64,000 bases of DNA from Prevotella melaninogenica (lineage in GTDB: Bacteria > Bacteroidota > Bacteroidia > Bacteroidales > Bacteroidaceae), in assembly GCF_018127925.1 (NCBI RefSeq), contig NZ_CP072348.1, forward strand, positions 565,501-629,500, in the 5' to 3' direction. The notes under the pieces were generated by a model. That model ran no database searches. It saw nothing but the letters and a program-made list of their open reading frames with translations, and was not told the DNA's origin. Of the stretch, positions 1 to 8,745 are shown piece after piece (position 1 is the stretch's first letter; every line of letters starts with the position of its first letter). The position numbers and the translations under genes were made by a program.

Positions 1-755
1 TACTTGATTATCAACCATTTATCAAATTGATACTACACAAAACATCCCGAAAATTTATGAAAAATAATTTTGCCGGTTAAACTTGGGTTAATGGTTTAGC
101 AGAGGATATAGAGGAGGATATTTGTAATGAAATAATAACGCTTTTCTTAGATAAACGACCTATTATTAGGTGGTACTTAAATAGTTATTGGTGTCCGATA
201 AAACTTTTTTGGAGTTATCTGTGTTAGATAAAATAGGCTTAAACTTATGATTTCATTAATTTATTTGGTTATTATAGGGCTTTCCTTGTCAAAATAAGCG
301 CATTTTATAATGCTTACAGTTTAAAACTAAGAACCAAGCCCCTAGATAAGTAAAACGGCTGCAACACCGATGAATAAAGAGATACAGAACTTTCAGTTTA
401 TTTTTACCGGACAGCAATATTAAATAGTACAGAACAGTTAGAAATGGATATTGATGTAAGATTTGTAGATAGTCTGGATATTCACAATAAGATATGTGAT
501 TTCTTTACAGGTTTATCTTGCTTAATAAATGACAATATATTCTTATTAGACAATATTATTAAGGAAAAACCTTTGGTATTAATGATTTTCAAACCCCAAA
601 CATCACCTCAAATAATAGAAGATACTTTAAGTTTACAACAAGCTACTTAAACAGAACATTAAGTTTCTTCAGAAAACAAGTTAGTTATAATGTAGCATAA
701 AAGAGGGGGATTACTTGGCATCTAACTAATGCCCTTTAAGGATTCTATATTACTC
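1..755. other. Gene-poor stretch, no supported gene
   Basis: I see no convincing coding region here. A 68-codon open frame at 444-650 has no ribosome-binding site or recognisable motif. It could be a decayed gene, but nothing supports expression. The stretch runs into a 22-bp-period repeat array and an inverted-repeat element before the convergent end of the sulfatase gene. Confidence 0.5.
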
Positions 756-821
756 CGCACATATCGTGTTGCTGCTCCGCACGTATTGTGCTGTTGGTAA
801 GCACTAAGCGTGTTGATGGCA
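756..821. repeat. 22-bp-period palindromic array, family A (locus 1)
   Basis: Three consecutive 22-bp units begin at 756, 778 and 800, each opening with a degenerate palindrome of the type gCAC(n)4-5GTGtt followed by about 7 bp of spacer. The same unit and spacing recur at 35159, 41335, 46254 and 61875. It lies between non-coding DNA and the 3' end of the sulfatase gene. Unit sequences diverge but the period is exact. Confidence 0.7.
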
Positions 822-875
822 AATCAGCTTGTAATTCATTATCAGAGTGAGCTCGGCTTATTGATAGAAGATAAC

Positions 876-1000
876 TTTTGCTGTCACTTCTATCACTTTA
901 TATTCTCATCTAACTCATTAGTTTACAGAAGGATTACAAGATGTGTTGAAAGTGACAGCAAATTAAAACAAAACTATTCTTGTAAGATATGGAATAGTTT
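876..1000. repeat. Inverted-repeat element (MITE-like), copy 1
   Basis: The left arm ttttgctgtcactt (876-889) is complementary to aagtgacagcaaa (about 950-962). A second short hairpin (aaaactattc / gaatagtttt) follows at about 967-996. A diverged relative with the same order of parts lies at 46514-46640. The element overlaps a 114-codon open frame that I do not accept as a gene. Confidence 0.6.
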
Positions 1001-1062
1001 TGCTGTAACCTATATCGAAAGAATGGGAGATCTTAATTTCTTTCAAACATTAATTAATAGTA

Positions 1063-2604
1063 CTATTTATTTCTCTCTTCTTTCAATATTAATTGCATAC
1101 GAGAAACCTCATCAGGGTGCTCATCAGCAACATTTTTGGATTCAAAAGGACTGACAGTCATATCATAAAGTTGGGGAAAAGGAAGATTTCCTGTTTCAAT
1201 CTTTGGTCCCCATTGAATCATTTTTGGTCCGTTACTTGGTTCAATGTACCGATATTGAGCGGTAAGCACTGAAAGGACATGTGTGTTAGATTGTCCAATT
1301 ACATAGTTACGCCCCTTCAGGTCTTTACCAAGAAGGGTAGAAAGGTAGTCACGACTGTCAGGTGCACTACCTTTTGGAAATCTTGCTTGAACGAGTGAAC
1401 CCAAAGAAGATAAAAGGTCAATCTGACTCACAAGTGCTTTAGACACCATTCCTCCCTTAATCTTACGAGGCCAAGATATAACTAATGGAACAGCTGTTCC
1501 ACCTTCAAAAGCACTATATTTATTGCCACGGAAAGGACCAGCAGGGCTATGACCATTGAGGAGTTCTTCTGCACCATCCTGATATCCATCATCTACGACA
1601 GGTCCGTTATCGCTTGTAAGAATAACGAGTGTATTGTCATCTATCTTTAGTTCATGTAGTTTCTTCATTAACTGTCCGACAGTCCAGTCAAACTGAACGA
1701 TAGCATCACCTCTCACTCCCATTGGATTCTTTCCCCGGAAACGCTTGTGAGGGAAGCGAGGAACATGAACATCATTTGTTGCGAAATACATAAAGAAAGG
1801 TTCTTTCTTATGGTTTTCAATAAATTTCACTGCGTGTACAAGTATTGAGTCGGCAAGGTTTTCATCCTTCCAAAGAGCCTTTCCACCACCTTTCATATAG
1901 CCAATTCTACCGATCCCATTAACGATAGACATGTCATGTCCATGACTCGAACGCATATTATATAGGAGTTCTGGATTCTTACGTCCTGTAGGTTCACCCT
2001 CAAAGTTTCGTACATAAGAGACTTCTATTGGGTGAGCTGGGTCATAGTTTGCAACCGAACCATTCTCTATAAAGACACATGGTACACGATCTGCAGTGGC
2101 AGCCATGATATAATGATAATCAAAACCAAGATCGCCTAACGACTCTGGCAAAGGTGCGTTCCAGTCTTGTTCGCCCCCCTTGTAACCCAGTCCAAGATGC
2201 CACTTTCCTATAGCACAGGTAGCATATCCACGACTCTTAAACATATCAGCCATCGTAAATTGACTCGGTTTTATAATCATACCAGCATTACCAGCAGCTA
2301 CATCTGTACCTTCTCGACGCCAAGCATATTCACCAGTAAGAAGCGAATAGCGAGAGGGAGTACTTGTTGCAGCGACTGCATGTCCATTCGTAAAACGTAT
2401 ACCTGACTGTGCGAGCTTATTAATATTAGGTGTTTGAACATTCTTGGCACCATAACACTCTAAATCACCATAGCCAAGATCATCAGCCAATATAATAATT
2501 ACATTTGGCTTATCTGTAGTTGTTCCACGTGTTTGAGCTAAAGCTTTCTGACCTGTTCCGATTGCAGAAGACACTAAGGCTATTGTCAAGAGTTTTTGTT
2601 CCAT
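1063..2604 (-). CDS. Serine-type sulfatase (arylsulfatase family), exported
   Basis: A 513-residue alkaline-phosphatase-fold sulfatase that would hydrolyse sulfate esters, probably from host glycans, in the periplasm or at the cell surface. The N-terminus has a signal peptide ending around ALAQ. ILADDLGYGD is the metal-binding N-terminal motif. The formylglycine motif reads S-T-P-S-R, so this is the serine class, which needs a radical-SAM maturase (anSME); none is in the window. GKWHLG and the C-terminal TSDNGP segment are also typical. The longest frame starts at a TTG (2622). I chose the ATG at 2604 because it begins directly with a normal signal peptide (MEQKLLTIAL). Monocistronic. Confidence 0.88.
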   Translation of the reverse strand: MEQKLLTIALVSSAIGTGQKALAQTRGTTTDKPNVIIILADDLGYGDLECYGAKNVQTPNINKLAQSGIRFTNGHAVAATSTPSRYSLLTGEYAWRREGTDVAAGNAGMIIKPSQFTMADMFKSRGYATCAIGKWHLGLGYKGGEQDWNAPLPESLGDLGFDYHYIMAATADRVPCVFIENGSVANYDPAHPIEVSYVRNFEGEPTGRKNPELLYNMRSSHGHDMSIVNGIGRIGYMKGGGKALWKDENLADSILVHAVKFIENHKKEPFFMYFATNDVHVPRFPHKRFRGKNPMGVRGDAIVQFDWTVGQLMKKLHELKIDDNTLVILTSDNGPVVDDGYQDGAEELLNGHSPAGPFRGNKYSAFEGGTAVPLVISWPRKIKGGMVSKALVSQIDLLSSLGSLVQARFPKGSAPDSRDYLSTLLGKDLKGRNYVIGQSNTHVLSVLTAQYRYIEPSNGPKMIQWGPKIETGNLPFPQLYDMTVSPFESKNVADEHPDEVSRMQLILKEERNK

Positions 2605-2692
2605 TTTGTTTTTAGTTTCCAATTAGGTAAATATTTGGACTTTATAGATGTTATTTATGAGAGAATAGTATTCAAAATATACATTTTCTTTC

Positions 2693-2722
2693 CAAATTTA
2701 AACGACCACAAAGAAAGCAAAA
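2693..2722 (-). promoter_or_regulatory. Bacteroidota promoter for the sulfatase gene
   Basis: On the minus strand TAAATTTG (2693-2700) matches TAnnTTTG, with TTTTG about 17 bp upstream (2718-2722). It lies about 90 bp before the chosen ATG. Confidence 0.55.
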
Positions 2723-2924
2723 ATATTTGAATTAGTCAAATTTTTCAACGTATTAATTACCTCAACATCGTAGTCGAAATAGGGCTTGTCAATGTTAATA
2801 GAGTACATAAATAAAATACGTTTATTAACGCATAGCTGCTGTTTGTCGATAAATATAATACATTTGCATATAATTAATAAAAGTAAAATTAACAGTTTTG
2901 TTGATAAAAATATTGATAAAAAAC

Positions 2925-2954
2925 TTGTAATGACGGAAAAAAGGATTATCTTTG
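2925..2954 (+). promoter_or_regulatory. Bacteroidota promoter for the HAD hydrolase
   Basis: TTG at 2925-2927 and TATCTTTG at 2947-2954, separated by 19 bp. This leaves an untranslated leader of about 135 nt before the ATG at 3096. The rest of the 2605-3095 gap shows nothing else I can name. Confidence 0.6.
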
Positions 2955-3095
2955 CTGCAAAAAGAAAGGAAAGGAGGATTTATTATTTTTGAAAGGAATT
3001 TTATTATTTACTGTCTACGACCAGCCTTTTATTGGACAAGGTTCAATAAAGAAGAGAATGTTCACGATAACAATAATATCTAATTTTTTAGGCTT

Positions 3096-3824
3096 ATGAC
3101 GGAGATTTCACTTATAGCATTTGATGCTGATGATACACTGTGGGGTAGTCAGACCTACTTTAATACAGTGGAAAAAGTGTACTGTGAGATTCTTGCCCCG
3201 TATGCTTCTGCAGATGAGGTGTCCCATACTCTCCGCGCCACTGAAAAGGCTAACATACCACTTCTTGGTTATGGAAGTAAGGCTTTCATGCTATCACTAA
3301 TAGAGAATGCGGTCAAAATCAGTCACGGAAAGGTAAAGGGCTATGATATCGGACAGATTGTTGAGGTAAGCAAAGAATTGTTGCGATTACCAGGTCATCC
3401 TTTCGATGGAGTTAAAACAACATTGGCAAAACTGCATGACACTGGTAGATATCGAATGATTGTATTTACAAAAGGAGAACTGCTTGATCAGGAAAATAAG
3501 TTTCAACGCTCGGGACTACGTCCCTATTTTGATGATATTGTTATTGTATCGGATAAAACACCAGATGCTTATACACGACTTTGCAAACAGTTTGGTGTAA
3601 AAGCTGAGCAAGTATTAGCGGTCGGAGATTCATATTCAGAAGATGTAGCTCCAGTATTAAAAATAGGAGGATGGGCGATTCATATTCCAAATTATATGGA
3701 TAATGAGGGCAGATCATATCTTAATAAGATTCATCCACATTTGATAAGATTATCAAGATTCGCAGAACTGACTAATTTCTTGAGTCCTAACTCCAGGTTA
3801 ATTGATGAGTGTAAGCTTTCATAA
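3096..3824 (+). CDS. HAD-superfamily hydrolase (phosphatase-like)
   Basis: A 242-residue haloacid-dehalogenase-fold hydrolase, probably a cytoplasmic small-molecule phosphatase. Motif I is FDADDT, with nucleophile and acid D10/D12. Motif II is the T of VFTKGE (about 125). Motif III is a Lys in VSDKTP. Motif IV is GDSYSED (177-183). The helical segment between motifs I and II (about 15-95) forms the C1 cap that selects substrate. Length is normal. It stands alone, between its own promoter and a strong terminator. The substrate cannot be read from the sequence. Confidence 0.85.
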   Translation: MTEISLIAFDADDTLWGSQTYFNTVEKVYCEILAPYASADEVSHTLRATEKANIPLLGYGSKAFMLSLIENAVKISHGKVKGYDIGQIVEVSKELLRLPGHPFDGVKTTLAKLHDTGRYRMIVFTKGELLDQENKFQRSGLRPYFDDIVIVSDKTPDAYTRLCKQFGVKAEQVLAVGDSYSEDVAPVLKIGGWAIHIPNYMDNEGRSYLNKIHPHLIRLSRFAELTNFLSPNSRLIDECKLS

Positions 3825-3888
3825 CGTAGACTTCTGGCTAAAAAGAAGTCTATTTGGAAGTTACTAATTAGTAGCATATAGAAGGAAT

Positions 3889-3936
3889 AAAGTCCTGTCA
3901 TAATCAGTTAATAAATTATGGCAGGACTTTTCTTTA
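3889..3936. terminator. Bidirectional rho-independent terminator
   Basis: A long hairpin: aaagtcctgtcataat pairs with attatggcaggacttt (one mismatch), followed by a T-rich run. It sits between the convergent HAD and OsmC genes. A smaller stem (agacttct / agaagtct, about 3829-3850) lies just after the HAD stop codon. Confidence 0.8.
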
Positions 3937-3999
3937 TATATAGATGATAAGCAGTTTGATAGCTAATTACCTTATATTGTCGACATATTAATAGTGCTT

Positions 4000-4404
4000 T
4001 TAATCGTACACAAAGGTGAAAACCTTTTCTGCAGTTAACGTATTACCCACAAAACATGCTTTGTTAGCAATATACTCAAACTTCTTACGCTGTTTTTCAT
4101 CAAATGAAGCCTTAAGATGAAAAGTTATCGGAATACGAGTAACTGTGAACTTTTCCATATCTTCTTCGCACTCACCAACTTCAGCATAACAGCCAGTGAA
4201 GTCTACACCTCTACGCTCAGCTTGCAAACCCATAAGAGTTAGAACACAAGCAGATAATGCGTTACCTAATAGTTGAACAGGGTTTTGATTTTCTCCAAGG
4301 CCACCAACTGCTTTTCCAGCATCTGTTGTTACGAGAACTCCCGATCTTACGTGTTTTGCCTCAACGCGTCCCTTCCCTTGATAAATTGCTTTCGTTACTA
4401 CCAT
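4000..4404 (-). CDS. OsmC-family protein (thiol peroxidase-like)
   Basis: A 134-residue member of the OsmC/Ohr fold, a cytoplasmic family that reduces organic hydroperoxides or acts in related stress responses. The family core N-P-V-Q-L-L-G-N-A-L-S-A-C contains the first conserved cysteine (C53). The second lies in KACFVGNTL (C117), so the redox pair is intact. The length is full for the short OsmC class. It has its own promoter and is transcribed alone. Which peroxide it prefers is not visible. Confidence 0.85.
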   Translation of the reverse strand: MVVTKAIYQGKGRVEAKHVRSGVLVTTDAGKAVGGLGENQNPVQLLGNALSACVLTLMGLQAERRGVDFTGCYAEVGECEEDMEKFTVTRIPITFHLKASFDEKQRKKFEYIANKACFVGNTLTAEKVFTFVYD

Positions 4405-4460
4405 AATAGATATTCTTTAATTGTGAATCAAAATAATTCTTTATAACTGAATTGATATGA

Positions 4461-4491
4461 CAAATATAATATATTATGTTGAGAATAGCAA
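4461..4491 (-). promoter_or_regulatory. Promoter for the OsmC-family gene
   Basis: On the minus strand TATATTTG (4461-4468) with TTG 20 bp upstream (4489-4491), about 55 bp before the ATG. Confidence 0.55.
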
Positions 4492-4756
4492 CTAAAAGGA
4501 CCATTATTTATTGTCGGATTTAAAAGCATATGGAAACCATAAATACTCAATGCAACACAGAAGGGTTACAAATCGTGAAGTATTCTGGTGGTAGTGTAAA
4601 GAAAATGGTTGTTAAATAATAATGCGACTTTTTTTATTAAGGAGTAAGAATAAGGGCTCAAATCATTCATTATGATTTAAGTAGGCTTTCTTTTAGTGTG
4701 AGTAGATTTAATCATTAACTTGATTCAGGAACAAACTAATATATAAAGAGTCATTT

Positions 4757-4956
4757 TAACCCAAATTGGTCATTAGACCACAATATGTATAATTCTTCTT
4801 ACTATAGTGTTGTTTCCTAACATCTTTTATTTTCTTATCGGTATCTTGTGTGTCTTTGTAACTTGACGTAGCCCGCTATGCCTGCGTTACAAAGCCAAAC
4901 AATCTGCTCGATAATAAAACAAAATATGTTTAGCCTCTAATGGCCGATTTGGGTTA
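4757..4956. repeat. 200-bp inverted-repeat element (MITE-like), copy 1
   Basis: The ends are 21-bp terminal inverted repeats: taacccaaattggtcattag on the left, and the complement of tctaatggccgatttgggtt on the right. An inner hairpin (ctttgtaac / gttacaaag) lies at about 4853-4895. There is no coding capacity. The left end plus about 40 bp of interior recurs in a shorter palindrome at 48789-48890, and the arm alone recurs at 52037-52083. This fills most of the gap between the OsmC and rpmA genes. Confidence 0.7.
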
Positions 4957-4976
4957 AAGTACTCCTACAAAAGCAT

Positions 4977-5010
4977 GAATCCCGGCTCCATAAGGAGACC
5001 GGGATTATGT
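4977..5010 (-). terminator. Terminator of the rplU-rpmA operon
   Basis: Stem aatcccggctcc / ggagaccgggatt with an ATAA loop, about 35 bp after the rpmA stop codon. Confidence 0.7.
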
Positions 5011-5044
5011 TGTTTGTTTGGAATAGTTGTTTGTTTGTTTCGCT

Positions 5045-5335
5045 TTAAGCTTCTGGCTTTACAGTCTTAGCAGCGTAAACTTCCTCTGAAAGGACAGAAA
5101 CAGTACTCTTATTGTACTTGCCCTTGTGGAAGTAAACAACACCGTCTGCAAGTGCATACAATGTGTCGTCCTTACCCTGTGCAACGTTCTCGCCTGGGAA
5201 GTGCTTGTTACCGCGCTGGCGAACGATAATGTTACCTGCGATAATCTTCTGGCCACCCCAGATCTTAACACCTAAACGCTTTGAAGCTGATTCGCGACCG
5301 TTCTTAGAACTACCTACACCTTTTTTATGTGCCAT
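5045..5335 (-). CDS. rpmA: 50S ribosomal protein L27
   Basis: A 96-residue L27. The N-terminus [20 protein letters not shown] reaches into the peptidyl-transferase centre in known ribosomes. The core GDNI-like segment ([10 protein letters not shown]) and [19 protein letters not shown] are diagnostic. The N-terminus begins directly with the mature AHKKG, so no Prp-type processing is needed. It follows rplU by 16 bp in the usual rplU-rpmA order. Confidence 0.97.
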   Translation of the reverse strand: MAHKKGVGSSKNGRESASKRLGVKIWGGQKIIAGNIIVRQRGNKHFPGENVAQGKDDTLYALADGVVYFHKGKYNKSTVSVLSEEVYAAKTVKPEA

Positions 5336-5351
5336 TCTTAAGTCCTCCTTG

Positions 5352-5669
5352 TTAAGCGTTAATTGATTTAATTTCTACCTGAGTGAAGTGTGAACGATGA
5401 CCGTTCTTCTTTCTGTAGTCCTTACGACGTTTCATCTTGAAGACAACTACCTTGTCGCCTTTTACGAGAGGAGCTACTACCTCAGCTACTACCTTTGCGC
5501 CCTCGACAGTTGGTGCGCCTACTGTGACTGTTCCGTTGTTATCAACCAACAGAACCTTGTCAAACTCAACAGCCTTGCCTTCTTCCGCATCTTTGATGTG
5601 GTTTACGAAGAGCTTCTTGCCCTCCTCAGCCTTGAACTGCTGACCGTTAATTTCTACAATTGCGTACAT
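5352..5669 (-). CDS. rplU: 50S ribosomal protein L21
   Basis: A 105-residue L21, a 23S rRNA-binding protein. It has the family start [20 protein letters not shown] and the basic C-terminal signature [19 protein letters not shown]. First gene of the rplU-rpmA operon, preceded by a leader of about 80 nt and a consensus promoter. Length is normal. Confidence 0.97.
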   Translation of the reverse strand: MYAIVEINGQQFKAEEGKKLFVNHIKDAEEGKAVEFDKVLLVDNNGTVTVGAPTVEGAKVVAEVVAPLVKGDKVVVFKMKRRKDYRKKNGHRSHFTQVEIKSINA

Positions 5670-5762
5670 TTTTTATTGTAAACGGGTTTGTACCGCTGGG
5701 CGGCTGAGCATCTATCCAGCACTTATTCTGAGCCCAAAACGGCATAATCGGTTGCAAAGTTA
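5670..5762 (-). promoter_or_regulatory. rplU promoter and ~80-nt leader
   Basis: On the minus strand TAACTTTG (5755-5762) matches the -7 box. The transcript would carry a leader of about 80 nt that includes a small GC stem (ccgc-cca-gcgg). Ribosomal-protein leaders often bind their own product, but no specific family can be assigned by eye. The DNA from 5763 to 6072 is AT-rich and shows nothing else I recognise. Confidence 0.5.
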
Positions 5763-6072
5763 CTAAAAATTAATGTTATGTAACATAATAATAAATGATA
5801 ATTCTTGCCTAATTAACAATAATTAGAGCATTTATAGCACATAAAGTTACTTTGATATGGAATCAGTCAATAAAATAAGACATATGATGTATGATAAATA
5901 CACTTGATGATTTCTTGTCAATATAACCAAGTATACGCACATAAAAGAAGCTACCTTCAAGTTTGATTGAAAGTTTCATAGAATATGATTAATGCCAAAA
6001 ACTTATAACATTACTACGCATACTAAGCGTTGTTCAAGGAAACTCCATAGATGTTACAAGCTTTAGTAATTG

Positions 6073-6192
6073 TCATTTATATCTCATATCAAAGGAGCTA
6101 TCGTCTAAATTATCAAGTTGACGTTCATCCTCTTGATAAACATTATCAAGATTAAACTCTTGTTCGTTGTGCATCTTTGGTTTACGTTTCAT
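6073..6192 (-). CDS. Small hypothetical protein, 39 residues
   Basis: A candidate small gene encoding MKRKPKMHNEQEF..., with a basic start and a strongly acidic second half (EDERQLDNLDD). I chose the ATG at 6192, not the upstream start at 6264, because GGAGG lies 8 nt before it, the best Shine-Dalgarno match in this part of the window. No family recognised. It is divergent from the Nudix gene and isolated. It may be real on ribosome-binding-site grounds alone. Confidence 0.4.
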   Translation of the reverse strand: MKRKPKMHNEQEFNLDNVYQEDERQLDNLDDSSFDMRYK

Positions 6193-6437
6193 AGTTATAT
6201 TCCTCCATAGAGTAGCTCCGCCGTAAAGCATACCTCTTATTATAATTGATTTAGGATACGGCAAGTCCTTGTTATCTTGTTTACAAATATATAAAATATA
6301 ATTGATAGTTTCGTCAACAAAAATGATTTTCTTTATTGTTTTTTCTATTGTAAAGAAGGTTTAGGGTAGGGCAGAAGGAATATGAGTCTTTCGTTATTAG
6401 TAAAAAGTTAAGCGTAATAAAAGTAAATGGCAAGCAT

Positions 6438-6445
6438 TATATTTG
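6438..6445 (+). promoter_or_regulatory. -7 box for the Nudix operon
   Basis: TATATTTG followed by GCAC, about 57 bp before the ATG at 6502. The interval 6193-6437 otherwise shows no feature. Confidence 0.5.
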
Positions 6446-6501
6446 CACATTAAATTGGAATATAATAACTTTGTATCTACTGAATCACAATTAATGATGT
6501 T

Positions 6502-7068
6502 ATGGACAAGAAAAAGCAACGTAATGATGAAGATATGAAATGGAGTATACTTGCATCCGAGCAACTTATTAATCGACCTTGGATGAAGGCTCGTCGTGAT
6601 ACTGTTCAGTTACCAAATGGAAAGATCTATGATGAGTATTATGTACTTTCATATCCAAAGTGGATTAATGTAATTGCTGAGACAGAAGATGGGAAACTTA
6701 TCTTGGAACGTCAATATAGACACGGACTTGGCGTCGTGTCAACAGAGATTTGTGCAGGAGTAGTAGAAGAAGGAGAGGCTCCGCTACATGCAGCACAACG
6801 AGAATTAGAAGAAGAAACTGGGTACACTGGTGGTAAATGGGAAGAGATTATGACCATAGCTCCTAACCCAGGAGTTATGGATAATCTATGTCATTGTTTC
6901 TATGCTCGTGGCGTAAAAAAGACAAACAAGCAGCATCTTGATGAGACAGAAGACATAGATGTTTTTCTTTGTCCTAAGGAGGAAGTAAAACAAATGTTAT
7001 TACGTGGTGAGTTTATTCAAGCATTAATGGTAGCTCCATTATGGAAATACTTTAGCATCAAAGATTGA
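6502..7068 (+). CDS. Nudix hydrolase (ADP-ribose pyrophosphatase-like)
   Basis: A 188-residue cytoplasmic Nudix enzyme that would cleave a nucleoside-diphosphate-linked substrate such as ADP-ribose. The Nudix box is perfect: G86-x5-E92-x7-R100-E-L-E-E-E-T-G107, giving the metal-binding helix. The N-terminal beta region (about 12-50) and the segment ILERQYRHG resemble ADP-ribose pyrophosphatases, where the Arg residues contact substrate. A second ATG at codon 12 is possible. It is followed after 31 bp by a small conserved-looking gene. Substrate is inferred from family only. Confidence 0.85.
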   Translation: MDKKKQRNDEDMKWSILASEQLINRPWMKARRDTVQLPNGKIYDEYYVLSYPKWINVIAETEDGKLILERQYRHGLGVVSTEICAGVVEEGEAPLHAAQRELEEETGYTGGKWEEIMTIAPNPGVMDNLCHCFYARGVKKTNKQHLDETEDIDVFLCPKEEVKQMLLRGEFIQALMVAPLWKYFSIKD

Positions 7069-7099
7069 TTTAATTTCAAACATTCTAATAGATAAGAAC

Positions 7100-7348
7100 A
7101 TGATTACAAAAGATAGCATTGAGGCTGCCTATTGCTTTTTCCATCAGAAGTATCAAGTTTACGCATTCTCAAACAGCGAACGACAGAAAGATGACATCGA
7201 ATATGCCATCAGTTCATATGTAGATGGGATGAGTCCAGAACTATACAAACTGTTAGCTAACGGTCGAGAGGAGTTTCTTCTAACACATAATAGATTTGCT
7301 GAAGATATGCAAGAAGCTATTAAAACACTATCCAATTTGTCTCTTTAG
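7100..7348 (+). CDS. Hypothetical protein, 82 residues
   Basis: A small soluble, mostly helical protein with no signal peptide or membrane segment. It lies 31 bp after the Nudix gene on the same strand, so probably co-transcribed. Its last 21 bp overlap the convergent 3' end of the MATE gene. Composition is ordinary and codon use resembles the neighbours. I do not recognise a family. Confidence 0.6.
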   Translation: MITKDSIEAAYCFFHQKYQVYAFSNSERQKDDIEYAISSYVDGMSPELYKLLANGREEFLLTHNRFAEDMQEAIKTLSNLSL

Positions 7349-8689
7349 TCTTCTAATCAGCCAAATGTAGGCTGGAATAAGGAATATATCTGCCATTATC
7401 CATGCTACTGGGTCAGCATAACAAACACCTATCCATGCCAAAGCGGGTACTAACCAAATACTCACACCGCAGCGTGCTATCATTTCCATAACTCCACTCA
7501 TCATACTCAAGTTACTATATCCAAGACCTTGAATACTGTATCGAAGAATGACGAGAACTCCCAATGAAGGATAGAACCAGTTTGAAATACGCATCAATTG
7601 TGCTGCATTTTCAATTACTTCCTGTTCATTTCCATTGACAAAAATCATCATCATTTTGTCTGCAAAAGGATAGATAATAATAACTGTAAGAACGAAATAA
7701 GCCATCATTATCCACATTGCATCATTCACACCAGTTTTTATTCGCTGAAGTTTCTTTGCACCAAGGTTTTGTCCACAGTATGTTGCCATGGCTACACCTA
7801 TATTTTCAAGTACACAAGTGAAAAGGTATTTAATACGAATAGCCGCAGTAAATGAAGCAACATAAACTGTTCCTAAAGCGTTATTTGCACTTTGAAGCAT
7901 GATAATACCAATAGAGGTAATAGAGAATTGTAGCCCCATAGGTATACCATTGTTCAGCAGAATACTTATTTTTTTGTTATCAAACTGACGTTCATCGCCG
8001 ATAGGTACGAGGATTGTCATGTGTCGTTTGATAAACCACCAACATAATGATGATGCAAAAACCTGACTGAGGAAAGTTGCTATGCCAGCTCCTTCAACTC
8101 CCATTCCCAGTAACAGAATAAAAACAATATCAAGAAAAATGTTTAAGAAAGAGGATACAAGAAGAAAGTAAAAAGGCTGCTTAGAATTACCTAATGCTCG
8201 TATCTGACCAGATAAAAGATTATAGGCAATAGTGAAAGGGATAGTGCAAAACTGCAGAAAAAGAAAGATATAAGCATCATGAAAAACATCTTCTGGCGTG
8301 TTAACCATTCGTAGAATCTTATCACATAGGAAACAAGAAAGTAACGTGATGACTATGGCTAAAACTAAAGCAATACGCATAGCGTTGCTAACATAACAAC
8401 GCATTTTATGGTAGTCCTTTGCTCCAAAAGCTTGTGCTACAGGTATAGCAAAGCCTGCACATGAACCATTACAAAAGCCCATGATGAGGAACATAATACT
8501 ACTTGATGCACCCACAGCAGCCAATGCCCCTACACCTATCCATCTTCCTACTATTGCAGCATCAATAATTAGATACATTTGCTGCAATATATAACCAAGA
8601 ATGAGGGGTATTGCAAATTTCAAGATAGCACGTGAAGGAGCGCCTTCTGTCATGCTTTCTATATGTTGTGTTGTTTCTTCTGATGCCAT
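7328..8689 (-). CDS. MATE-family multidrug/Na+ antiporter
   Basis: A 453-residue inner-membrane transporter with about 12 helices in two halves. The first half opens with REILKFAIPLILGYILQQMY-like sequence, typical of the DinF/NorM-related MATE branch that exports cationic compounds using Na+ or H+. The longest frame begins at TTG 8710. I chose the ATG at 8689, preceded by AAAGGA. It is convergent with the 82-residue gene. The downstream side of the DUF4230 pair is 50 bp upstream, so it could be read from the same promoter. The substrate is unknown. Confidence 0.88.
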   Translation of the reverse strand: MASEETTQHIESMTEGAPSRAILKFAIPLILGYILQQMYLIIDAAIVGRWIGVGALAAVGASSSIMFLIMGFCNGSCAGFAIPVAQAFGAKDYHKMRCYVSNAMRIALVLAIVITLLSCFLCDKILRMVNTPEDVFHDAYIFLFLQFCTIPFTIAYNLLSGQIRALGNSKQPFYFLLVSSFLNIFLDIVFILLLGMGVEGAGIATFLSQVFASSLCWWFIKRHMTILVPIGDERQFDNKKISILLNNGIPMGLQFSITSIGIIMLQSANNALGTVYVASFTAAIRIKYLFTCVLENIGVAMATYCGQNLGAKKLQRIKTGVNDAMWIMMAYFVLTVIIIYPFADKMMMIFVNGNEQEVIENAAQLMRISNWFYPSLGVLVILRYSIQGLGYSNLSMMSGVMEMIARCGVSIWLVPALAWIGVCYADPVAWIMADIFLIPAYIWLIRRLKRQIG

Positions 8690-8745
8690 TATCCTTTTAT
8701 AACCCCTCAATTATAAAACTGTGAACTTCCTAATAACTGTGTTTG

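Noticed and set aside
444-650. 68-codon open frame
   Set aside because: No promoter, ribosome-binding site or recognisable sequence; kept only as a possible remnant.
756-821. CRISPR array
   Set aside because: The 22-bp-period arrays have no constant repeat with unique long spacers; unit and spacer both vary, and there are no cas genes.
810-1154. 114-codon open frame on the plus strand
   Set aside because: It runs through the inverted-repeat element and the antisense end of the sulfatase gene, and has no ribosome-binding site or family resemblance.
5397-5681. Open frames antisense to rplU
   Set aside because: Shadow frames of a ribosomal protein gene.
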